Origin: an uncultured Ruminococcus sp.
Lineage (GTDB): Bacteria; Bacillota; Clostridia; Oscillospirales; Ruminococcaceae
NCBI GenBank assembly: GCA_900540005.1
Contig: UQEM01000026.1
Coordinates: forward strand, 1 to 22,908
Reading direction: 5' to 3'
DNA length: 22,908 nt
This document shows, piece by piece, positions 1-6,103 of this stretch. The first letter of the stretch is position 1. Every line of letters starts with the position of its first letter. The notes beneath the pieces are model-generated. The model ran no database searches, was not told the DNA's origin, and saw nothing but the letters and a program-made list of their open reading frames with translations. A program made the translations under genes and the position numbers.

Positions 1-50
1 GTGAAATTTTGCCGAAAAGATGCGTTGTTAGGCTTAGTGTCAACACGACC
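1..50 (-). mobile_element. End of an inverted-repeat (MITE-like) element, left-arm copy
   Basis: The reverse complement of these 50 bases is identical, base for base, to the left arm of the complete element at 8527-8576. The 26-base core lies at 21-46 and the outer end is followed by TA (51-52), the same dinucleotide that flanks the complete copy. The rest of the element lies outside the window. No transposase is visible. Assignment as a non-autonomous transposable element is inferred from terminal symmetry, multiple copies and the TA flank. Confidence 0.75.
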
Positions 51-171
51 TAGTATCTTTTTATGTGCGGAGCTTCGACACAGTCAATGGCAAGATCTGC
101 CGAAAGGATATTTGGAAAAAGATACTGAACAGGCTATTAAGGAAACTGTTGCTTTATTCGACAAAATATGA
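1..171 (+). pseudogene. Truncated ORF tail fused to the repeat element
   Basis: Frame 1 is open from base 1 (GTG) to a TGA at 169-171, 56 codons in all. The first 16 or so residues (KFCRKDALLGLVSTR) are encoded by the repeat element. The remainder, from about base 54, reads like a genuine protein C-terminus: it includes WQDLPKGYLEKDTEQAIK and ends in LFDKI. I do not recognise the family. The simplest reading is that the element inserted into, or lies next to a deletion in, a gene whose 3' end survives here. The -35 box of the zapA promoter lies inside this tail and the -10 directly after its stop. It could also be a chance open frame. Confidence 0.35.
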
Positions 172-177
172 TATAAT
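149..177 (+). promoter_or_regulatory. Promoter for the zapA operon
   Basis: TTGCTT (149-154) and TATAAT (172-177) are separated by 17 bases, and a TG at 169-170 makes an extended -10. Transcription would start near 184, giving a leader of about 30 bases before the zapA ATG. This is a standard housekeeping-sigma promoter by sequence. Confidence 0.8.
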
Positions 178-216
178 GCAGAGTGGTATGTATTGCCAAA
201 GAAAGGAAGATACAAA

Positions 217-579
217 ATGCTTAACGAAGTAAAAGTTATCGTTTGCGGAAAAGAATACAAACTCAGAACCGCTGAGTCGCCAAATTATGTTTTCGCGCTC
301 GCAAGAGCTCTGGAAGCAAAAATAAACGGATATACAAACGGCGGCGGTTCATCGCCCTACACGGCTTCGATAATGGTGGCGCTCAGCCTGCTCGATGACC
401 TCAACAAGGCTAATCAGCGGCTTGACAATATCCGCAACGAGACTAAGGAATATGTTGACGAAGCAGGCAGATCACGCATTGAACGCGATGCTGCCCAGAA
501 AGAGATAGAAGTGCTCAAATCCAAAATCGTTCAGCTTGAAAATATGGTAAAGCTCAAGCAGCTCAAGGACAGCATCTGA
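217..579 (+). CDS. zapA: Cell division protein ZapA
   Basis: Small cytosolic protein of 120 residues that, in its family, binds FtsZ, cross-links protofilaments and stabilises the Z-ring. The N-terminal part (about residues 1-55: VKVIVCGKEYKLR, then SPNYVFALARALEAKI) matches the ZapA globular domain. Residues about 60-118 form a long heptad-rich helix expected to make the dimer/tetramer coiled coil. A TTG at 193 is in frame, but the ATG at 217 is preferred: the ribosome site AGGAAG (204-209) sits 7 bases before it and falls inside the longer version. The stop overlaps the next start in TGATG at 577-581, so translation of the U32 gene is probably coupled. Transcribed from the promoter at 149-177. 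Confidence 0.9.
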   Translation: MLNEVKVIVCGKEYKLRTAESPNYVFALARALEAKINGYTNGGGSSPYTASIMVALSLLDDLNKANQRLDNIRNETKEYVDEAGRSRIERDAAQKEIEVLKSKIVQLENMVKLKQLKDSI

Positions 580-2606
580 TGCGGACTCCCGAAATTCTTG
601 CCCCTGCCGGCAGTATGGAGTCGCTCACAGCCGCACTGAGAAGCGGCGCTGACGCGGTTTACATCGGCGGAAAGAGGTTTTCCGCGCGAAGCGGAGCTGC
701 CAATTTCTCGGACGAGGAGCTTGCGGAAGCTGCCGCGCTTTGCCATAAATACGGTGCAAAGCTGTTTATTGCCGTCAATACCATCATTTCCGACGATGAG
801 GCTGAGGACTTCTGCCGATACATAAAATATACCGCCGAGATCGGCGCAGACGCGTATATTGTTCAGGACTGGGGCTGTGCGGCGCTCATAAAGTCATGCG
901 TCCCTGATGCCGTACTTCACGCATCAACGCAGATGTCCGTCCACACAGTCAGCGGCGCGGAGCTTCTTCGCGACCTCGGCTATGCAAGAGTTGTTCCTGC
1001 GCGCGAACTCGATAAGGATACGATCGCGGGAATATGCAGGCTCGGACTTGAGACCGAGATCTTCGTTCACGGCGCGCTGTGTATGTCGGTTTCGGGACAA
1101 TGCTATATGTCCGCGATAATGGGTTCACGCTCGGCAAACCGCGGCTGCTGCGGACAGGCTTGCCGTCTGCCGTTTTCAGCCGCAGGAAACAAAAATGCCG
1201 CCGCACTCTCACTCAAGGATCTTTCTCTTATCCCAAAGGCTCGCGAACTCGCTGAGATCGGCGTGGATTCGCTGAAGATTGAGGGTAGAATGAAACGTCC
1301 GGAATATGTGGCTTCTGCCGTTAACGAACTGAAAAATGCTCTTTCGGGCAGATCTCCCGACATGGCTGTGCTCCGCGGAGTTTTCTCCCGCGGCGGCTTT
1401 ACTGACGGCTACTACACGAATGTCCGCCGTGATATGTTCGGAGTCCGCGAAAAGGACGATGTGATCGCCGCAAAGGAGATCCTTCCGAAGCTCCACGAAC
1501 TTTACCGCTTTGAGCGAAAAACTGCTCCTGTTGACTTCCATGCAGTCATAAAAGTGAACAAACCTGTGAAAATAACGGCAGAAAGCGGAAATCTTTCCGT
1601 ATCTGCTGAGGGCAGTGTTCCGGAAAAGGCTCTCAATCGCCCGACTGATGAAGCCGTACTGACAAAGCAGCTTTCAAAGCTTGGCGACACGATTTTTACG
1701 CTTGGCAAAATAAATGCGGAAATAGACGACGGTCTCATTGTACCGGCAGGCGAACTGAATCGTCTGCGCCGTGAAGTCACGGAAAGGCTCACGGAACTTA
1801 TCATACAGAAAAACACGCCGCATTTCACAATAACCGATTTTGTTCCGGATATGGGGACTTTCTCCGCCTCGGAAACAGCTACCGCTCCCCTTCCGCGCAG
1901 AGTTTTCTGCCGCACAGCGGAACAGGCTGAAACTGCCGCAGAATTCGCGCAGTTTGTGATACTGCCCGAGAACATCATCTCGCAGCAGCTCATCGAAAAA
2001 TGCGGTGCTGACAAGATCATCATCTCTCCGCCAAGATTTATTTCCAATGAGGAAAAGACAATAAAGTGCCTTTCCGAACTGAAAGAACTGGGGATCTCGC
2101 GTCTTTTCTGTCACACTCCCGACTGCATTGCGATAGGCAGAAAGCTTGGTTTCAGGCTTCACGGAAGCTTCACGCTGAACATTTACAACTCCCACAGCGC
2201 AAGTTACATGAAACAGCTCGGGCTGGAGGACTTCACGGTATCGTTTGAGGCGAAGCTTACCCAAATTGCAAAAATGCGCCGCGAGATACCGCTCGGAGCT
2301 GTTACCTACGGACGGCTGCCGCTTATGCTCACGCGAAACTGTCCGATAAAGAACGAGGTCGGCTGTGCACGATGCAGCGGCAGTATTACAGACCGAACGG
2401 GCAGGAAGTTCCCGATAGTCTGTGCAAAGGAATATGTAGAGATACTAAATCCGAACACGCTCCTCATTACTGATAAAGAGATGTGCGGAGCAGATTTCTC
2501 GCTTATTATGCTCAACAAGGAAACTCCGCAGCAGGTTCGCGACGCTCTCTCGGGCAAGCGACCCGACGGTGATGTTACACACGGACTTTATTACAGAGGT
2601 ATATGA
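579..2606 (+). CDS. Peptidase U32 family protein (RlhA/TrhP-like)
   Basis: A 675-residue protein. The N-terminal barrel begins EILAPAGSMESL (about 5-16) and DAVYIGGKRFSAR. Residues 160-178 fit the U32 signature E-x-F-x2-G-A-L-C-x4-G-x-C-x-M-S exactly. Cysteines at 168, 175, 190, 191 and 195 and a C-terminal cluster (NCPIKNEVGCARC, then a further Cys) look like metal or Fe-S ligands. Characterised relatives (RlhA, TrhP/YegQ) take part in hydroxylation of 23S rRNA or of tRNA wobble uridine with prephenate-derived chemistry; others were named collagenases. An RNA-modification role is therefore more likely than proteolysis, but the RNA target cannot be read from sequence. The length is typical of the long U32 form with a C-terminal DUF3656-like region. 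The start is coupled to zapA; the stop is one base before the dut ATG. Confidence 0.85.
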   Translation: MRTPEILAPAGSMESLTAALRSGADAVYIGGKRFSARSGAANFSDEELAEAAALCHKYGAKLFIAVNTIISDDEAEDFCRYIKYTAEIGADAYIVQDWGCAALIKSCVPDAVLHASTQMSVHTVSGAELLRDLGYARVVPARELDKDTIAGICRLGLETEIFVHGALCMSVSGQCYMSAIMGSRSANRGCCGQACRLPFSAAGNKNAAALSLKDLSLIPKARELAEIGVDSLKIEGRMKRPEYVASAVNELKNALSGRSPDMAVLRGVFSRGGFTDGYYTNVRRDMFGVREKDDVIAAKEILPKLHELYRFERKTAPVDFHAVIKVNKPVKITAESGNLSVSAEGSVPEKALNRPTDEAVLTKQLSKLGDTIFTLGKINAEIDDGLIVPAGELNRLRREVTERLTELIIQKNTPHFTITDFVPDMGTFSASETATAPLPRRVFCRTAEQAETAAEFAQFVILPENIISQQLIEKCGADKIIISPPRFISNEEKTIKCLSELKELGISRLFCHTPDCIAIGRKLGFRLHGSFTLNIYNSHSASYMKQLGLEDFTVSFEAKLTQIAKMRREIPLGAVTYGRLPLMLTRNCPIKNEVGCARCSGSITDRTGRKFPIVCAKEYVEILNPNTLLITDKEMCGADFSLIMLNKETPQQVRDALSGKRPDGDVTHGLYYRGI

Positions 2607-2607
2607 T

Positions 2608-3045
2608 ATGAAACTCACATTCAAAAAGCTCGACCCGAAGGCTTTCATTCCAAGCCGCGCAACTCAGGGCAGCGCCGGTATGGATATCTGCGCCTGTCTT
2701 GACGAACCTGTCGTTTTACAGCCCAATGAGATAAAAATGATCCCTACGGGCATTACTGCCGAACCCGACCGCAGCGACATTGCTCTGCTTGTCTATCCGC
2801 GCTCGGGACTTTCCGCGAAATTCGGCGTTTCGCTCGCTAACTGCGTCGGCGTTGTTGACAGCGACTACCGCGGAGAATGGTTTATTCCGCTTATAAATCA
2901 CAGCAGCGCGCCTTTCACGGTTGAGCACGGAATGCGTATCGCACAGCTCATACCTACTCCGATACTCATACCCGAGATCGAAGTCAGCGACGAACTCTCC
3001 GCAACAGACCGCGGTGAGGGAGGTTTCGGCTCATCGGGTATCTGA
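2608..3045 (+). CDS. dut: Deoxyuridine 5'-triphosphate nucleotidohydrolase (dUTPase)
   Basis: Homotrimeric dUTPase of 145 residues, hydrolysing dUTP to dUMP and pyrophosphate; this keeps uracil out of DNA and supplies dUMP for thymidylate. All five family motifs are present: GSAGMDICA (21-29), YPRSGLS with Arg65-Ser66-Gly67, GVVDSDYRGE with the expected catalytic Asp84, GMRIAQLI (108-115), and the C-terminal P-loop-like RGEGGFGSSG (135-144). The ATG at 2608 is chosen over an upstream in-frame ATG at 2569 because it follows the U32 stop by one base, has AGAGGT (2595-2600) before it, and gives the standard family length. The gene lies between the U32 and DUF4321 genes in one compact unit. Confidence 0.95.
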   Translation: MKLTFKKLDPKAFIPSRATQGSAGMDICACLDEPVVLQPNEIKMIPTGITAEPDRSDIALLVYPRSGLSAKFGVSLANCVGVVDSDYRGEWFIPLINHSSAPFTVEHGMRIAQLIPTPILIPEIEVSDELSATDRGEGGFGSSGI

Positions 3046-3101
3046 TGACATAAAACCAAGACAATTTGAATGCCGCTTTCTGCGGCGGATAGGAGATAAA
3101 A

Positions 3102-3365
3102 ATGAAAAAAGCCCTTTACATGACCCTGCTCCTCGCAGCAGCCTGCCTTCTCGGCGGTCTCATCGGCGGAGCGGCAAAAGGCTACTGGTCTTTCCTCGGC
3201 ACAAAGATCGGCTTTGAATTTGAGCCGGGCAACTTCCTGCGCACAGACTTTTTCTCGCTGACGTTCGGAATTTCCCTCAGTCTTAATCTTGCACAGATAG
3301 CGCTCATGCTCGTTGCGATTTTCGTATTTTACAAGACTGCCCCCAAGTTCATAACTTCAAAGTAA
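3102..3365 (+). CDS. DUF4321 family small membrane protein
   Basis: An 87-residue protein with two predicted membrane helices: about residues 5-27, with a glycine-rich LLGGLIGGAA stretch, and about 55-80. A short loop between them contains FEFEPGNFLRTDFFSLTFG. The spacing and this loop fit the DUF4321 family, found in Firmicutes next to mreB and other wall genes; the function is unknown. A good ribosome site (AGGAGAT, 3091-3097) precedes the ATG. A small GCCGC/GCGGC hairpin (3072-3086) sits between dut and this gene. It is last in the zapA-led unit and lies directly upstream of the mreB promoter region, which is consistent with a cell-envelope role, but this is context only. Confidence 0.75.
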   Translation: MKKALYMTLLLAAACLLGGLIGGAAKGYWSFLGTKIGFEFEPGNFLRTDFFSLTFGISLSLNLAQIALMLVAIFVFYKTAPKFITSK

Positions 3366-3431
3366 ATTTCGCCAGTTTTTATCACATTTCAGCCGCCTGC
3401 TTGCAAAAGCTTTTACAAATTTTCGGCGTGG

Positions 3432-3455
3432 AAGAATTTCTCACGCAAAATTCTT
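3432..3455. promoter_or_regulatory. 8-bp inverted repeat abutting the mreB -35
   Basis: AAGAATTT (3432-3439) and AAATTCTT (3448-3455) are perfect inverted copies separated by 8 bases. The right half overlaps the first two bases of the -35 hexamer. This is where an operator would be expected, but a chance AT-rich palindrome is possible. An overlapping alternative pairing (GCGTG 3426-3430 with CACGC 3442-3446) also exists. Confidence 0.3.
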
Positions 3456-3482
3456 GTCTATACGCGGCTTCGGTGATATAAT
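3454..3482 (+). promoter_or_regulatory. Promoter for mreBCD-PBP2
   Basis: TTGTCT (3454-3459) and TATAAT (3477-3482) with a 17-base spacer and TG at 3474-3475 (extended -10). The predicted start is near 3489, immediately before the long leader stem. It gives the elongasome genes a promoter separate from the zapA-led unit. Confidence 0.8.
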
Positions 3483-3490
3483 ATACATAT

Positions 3491-3576
3491 TAGCGCAGTA
3501 TTTGATTTTTCATGAATCCGGTGTTCCTGCACCGCAAAAACTAAAAATAAAACATGGCAGATCAAATACTGCACTA
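3491..3576 (+). promoter_or_regulatory. Highly structured mreB 5' leader (long-range stem)
   Basis: GCAGTATTTGAT (3495-3506) is the perfect reverse complement of ATCAAATACTGC (3561-3572). The helix extends outwards by TAG/CTA (3491-3493 with 3574-3576) across one mismatch. Inwards it extends by further pairs and CATG (3511-3514) with CATG (3553-3556). A nested hairpin, CGGTG (3519-3523) with CACCG (3530-3534), sits in the loop. The stem begins almost at the predicted transcription start. No U-run follows it, so it is not a classical attenuator. The ribosome site AAGGAG (3589-3594) remains outside the fold. It may be a 5' stability element, a protein-binding leader or an unknown sensor. I do not recognise it as a known riboswitch. 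Confidence 0.55.
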
Positions 3577-3601
3577 CTACCATATGTTAAGGAGCTAACA
3601 A

Positions 3602-4618
3602 ATGTTTACAAAAGATATCGGTATCGATCTCGGTACTGCAAATACGCTCGTGTATATGCGCGGAAAGGGTATTATAATAAGAGAGCCTTCCGTTGTCGCA
3701 GTCAACACGAGAACGGACAAATGCCGCTATGTCGGCAAGGAAGCCAAGGACGTAATCGGAAGGACTCCGGGATCTATCGTCGCGGTAAGACCGCTTAAAG
3801 ACGGTGTTATTGCCGACTTTGACATTGCTACGACTATGCTTCAGGAGTTCATCAAAAAGGCGCTGCGCGGAACTCTTTTCACAAAGGCAAATGTAATTAT
3901 ATGCATTCCCTCGGGAGTTACCGCCGTTGAAAGACGTGCCGTGCGCGAATCCTGCAAAAAGGCAGGCGCGAACAACGTTCTTATCGTAGAGGAGCCTATG
4001 GCTGCCGCTATCGGTGCAGGACTTCCCACAACCGAACCCGCCGGCAGCATGATAGTTGACATCGGCGGCGGTTCAAGCGAAGTGGCAGTCATTTCGCTCG
4101 GCGGGATCGTTGCAGCGCGCTCGGTAAGATGCGCGGGTGACGAGTTTGACGCGTCCATAATCAACTACATCAAGAAAAAGTACAATCTCCTCATCGGCGA
4201 AAGAACCGCCGAAAACATAAAAATAGAAATCGGCTCGGCATTTCCGAGTGAAAAGGAGGAGTCGCTTGAGATCAAGGGCAGAAACCTGCTAAACGGACTC
4301 CCCGAAAACATAATTGTAAACTCTGCCGAGATAAGAGACGCGCTTGTTGAGCCGCTGTCGAGGGTCATTGACGCTATCAAGTCGACACTGGAGGAGACTC
4401 CGCCTGAGCTTTCCGCGGACATCATCGACCACGGGATCACTCTCGCAGGCGGCGGCGCTTTGCTGAGAGGTCTTGACAAGCTCATAAACCGCGAGACCGG
4501 TATGCCCGTCTACATCGCGGAGTATCCCCTCGACTGCGTTGCCGAGGGAACCGGAAAGATCCTTGAAAATATCAATGATTATCAGGACGCTCTCACAGAA
4601 AACGTCAAGTACTATTAA
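3602..4618 (+). CDS. mreB: Rod shape-determining protein MreB/Mbl
   Basis: A 338-residue bacterial actin that polymerises under the membrane and positions the elongation machinery (MreC, MreD, RodA, PBP2). Visible actin-fold motifs are phosphate-1 [14 protein letters not shown] (about residues 5-18), the connect/active-site region [14 protein letters not shown], phosphate-2 [15 protein letters not shown] (about 155-169), and the adenosine motif [15 protein letters not shown] near residue 280. The length is normal. The ATG follows AAGGAG by 7 bases. It is first in its unit, with a separate promoter and the folded leader described above, and mreC, mreD and PBP2 follow. Whether it is MreB, Mbl or MreBH cannot be decided from one copy, but linkage to mreCD favours MreB. 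Confidence 0.95.
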   Translation: MFTKDIGIDLGTANTLVYMRGKGIIIREPSVVAVNTRTDKCRYVGKEAKDVIGRTPGSIVAVRPLKDGVIADFDIATTMLQEFIKKALRGTLFTKANVIICIPSGVTAVERRAVRESCKKAGANNVLIVEEPMAAAIGAGLPTTEPAGSMIVDIGGGSSEVAVISLGGIVAARSVRCAGDEFDASIINYIKKKYNLLIGERTAENIKIEIGSAFPSEKEESLEIKGRNLLNGLPENIIVNSAEIRDALVEPLSRVIDAIKSTLEETPPELSADIIDHGITLAGGGALLRGLDKLINRETGMPVYIAEYPLDCVAEGTGKILENINDYQDALTENVKYY

Positions 4619-4632
4619 GGAGGAAGCTCTCC

Positions 4633-5496
4633 ATGCGTGATTTTCTCAAAAGCACGAGATTCAAGGTTCTGCTCGCTTTCCTCGCCTTTCTTGTCGGTAT
4701 CATGATCTACTCCGTTACCAAAGGCGGCTACTCGATCTCTGGAGTTTCCTTTATCAACACAGTTACAAAGCCTTTCCGCACCGTGTCAAACAGTATAAGC
4801 GCGAAAATGGAAGGAACTGTTGACAAGCTGAGAAATGCAGACGAATACTATGACGAAAATCAGCGGCTGAAAGCTGAGATCGCCGACCTCAACAAGCAGC
4901 TCACCGAATATGAAGCTCTGCGCGAGGAGGTCGAGGAACTGAGAAAGTTCGTTATCATCAAGGAAGAACACCCCGATTATGAAATTTCTCAGCCGGCTGA
5001 AGTTATCGGCTATACCACAAACGATCCGTTCCGCTCATTCTCTATCAACAAAGGCTCTGCGGAGGGTATCAAGGTGAACTGTCCGGTCGTTACGGCTGAG
5101 GGACTCATCGGGATCACAGTCGAGGTCTCCGACCATGTTTCGACCGTAAGGTCAATTCTCTCGCCCGACCTTTCTGTTGCGGCAGCTTCGTCCTCAAACA
5201 GCACAAACCAAGGTATCATAGAGGGCAACGTCATCAGCGCCGAGGACGGAAAAACCCGTCTTATCCACGTCAGCACCGAGAATACCCTCAAAGAGGGCGA
5301 TCTCATTATCACTGCCGGTTCAAGCGGACTCTTTCCCAAGGACTACGCGATAGGAACTGTTGAAAGCATAGGTCTGGACGCCGGCGGTCTTTCCGCCTGT
5401 GCCGAAATAAAGCCCTGCGTTGACATCACAAGGCTTTCCTCAGTCACGGTCATCACCGATTTCAGCGGCAAAAAGGAGGACAGCGATGAGGATTAG
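4633..5496 (+). CDS. mreC: Rod shape-determining protein MreC
   Basis: A 287-residue bitopic membrane protein that links MreB to PBP2 in the elongasome. One membrane helix is at about residues 12-30 (LLAFLAFLVGIMIYSV). A coiled coil follows at about 65-108 (ENQRLKAEIADLNKQLTEYE). Then come the extracellular paired beta domains, with the family's conserved GSAEGIKVNCPVVTAEGLIG, and later TAGSSGLFPKDYAIGTV. The C-terminus is acidic. AAGGAGG (4617-4623) overlaps the mreB stop. The last 11 bases overlap the start of mreD in a different frame, suggesting coupled translation. Confidence 0.95.
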   Translation: MRDFLKSTRFKVLLAFLAFLVGIMIYSVTKGGYSISGVSFINTVTKPFRTVSNSISAKMEGTVDKLRNADEYYDENQRLKAEIADLNKQLTEYEALREEVEELRKFVIIKEEHPDYEISQPAEVIGYTTNDPFRSFSINKGSAEGIKVNCPVVTAEGLIGITVEVSDHVSTVRSILSPDLSVAAASSSNSTNQGIIEGNVISAEDGKTRLIHVSTENTLKEGDLIITAGSSGLFPKDYAIGTVESIGLDAGGLSACAEIKPCVDITRLSSVTVITDFSGKKEDSDED

Positions 5497-6043
5497 ATCC
5501 ACACGCGAACACAGAATACTCGTAATTAAAACCTCCGTGCGCTGGCTGCTGTACTATCTGGTCATATTCATCAGCTTTCTTATCATGACTTCCGGAACGC
5601 TGCTGAAGCCTATCCTGCTTGTTCCGATAGCGATATGTATCGCGATCGACAACAATCAGTACGCTTCGGTACTTACGGGAGCTGTCTGCGGTTTTCTTAT
5701 CGATATAAGCTGCGGAAAGCTTTTCGGCTACAATGCCGTTATTCTCTCTTTTTTCTGCATCGTTGTGTCGCTCCTCTTTGAACTGTATCTGCGGCACCGT
5801 TTCACGAACTATATCCTCATTACAGCCGCAGTCTCGTACATACAATGCAGACTCGACTATAAGTTCTACTACCAGATCTGGAATTACGAAAACGTTGAGA
5901 GGATATTCACGCACGTTACCCTGAAAGTATGGGTATACACCGTGATCTCGGCAGTTTTTGTCTATCTCGTCATTGCGCTGATAAACCGCTTTCTAATGCC
6001 GAAGGAACACCTCACTATCGAGGAGGCTATCAAATCAAACTGA
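5486..6043 (+). CDS. mreD: Rod shape-determining protein MreD
   Basis: A 185-residue integral membrane protein with about five helices (for instance LLYYLVIFISFLIM, PILLVPIAICIAI, YNAVILSFFCIVVSLLFEL and a C-terminal VISAVFVYLVIALI). MreD is poorly conserved in sequence; length, topology and position after mreC identify it. The open frame begins further upstream at 5420, but the ATG at 5486 is preferred. AAAAGGAGG (5471-5479) lies 6 bases before it, and the extra upstream residues are a shadow of the mreC end. A strong hairpin follows at 6047-6074, before the PBP2 gene. Confidence 0.88.
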   Translation: MRIRSTREHRILVIKTSVRWLLYYLVIFISFLIMTSGTLLKPILLVPIAICIAIDNNQYASVLTGAVCGFLIDISCGKLFGYNAVILSFFCIVVSLLFELYLRHRFTNYILITAAVSYIQCRLDYKFYYQIWNYENVERIFTHVTLKVWVYTVISAVFVYLVIALINRFLMPKEHLTIEEAIKSN

Positions 6044-6046
6044 ACA

Positions 6047-6074
6047 AACACCGCACACTTTAATGTGCGGTGTT
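6047..6074 (+). repeat. 11-bp stem hairpin between mreD and PBP2
   Basis: AACACCGCACA (6047-6057) pairs perfectly with TGTGCGGTGTT (6064-6074) around a 6-base loop. It is followed by GCCTTAATCCC, with no U-run, so full termination is unlikely. A partial terminator, an mRNA-processing site or a stability element that sets the PBP2/MreCD ratio are possible. Confidence 0.6.
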
Positions 6075-6103
6075 GCCTTAATCCCTGAAAAGGAGGAACT
6101 TAA

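Noticed and set aside
1502..2047. 181-codon antisense open frame inside the U32 gene
   Set aside because: It lies wholly opposite a conserved gene with a full family signature, has no ribosome site or recognisable domain, and is typical shadow coding.
3454..3798. 114-codon open frame across the mreB leader and start
   Set aside because: It starts inside the mreB promoter and continues in the wrong frame over mreB; there is no ribosome site.
5420..5485. Longer N-terminus for MreD
   Set aside because: The extra 22 codons are a shadow of the mreC end, and the strong AAAAGGAGG site points to the ATG at 5486.
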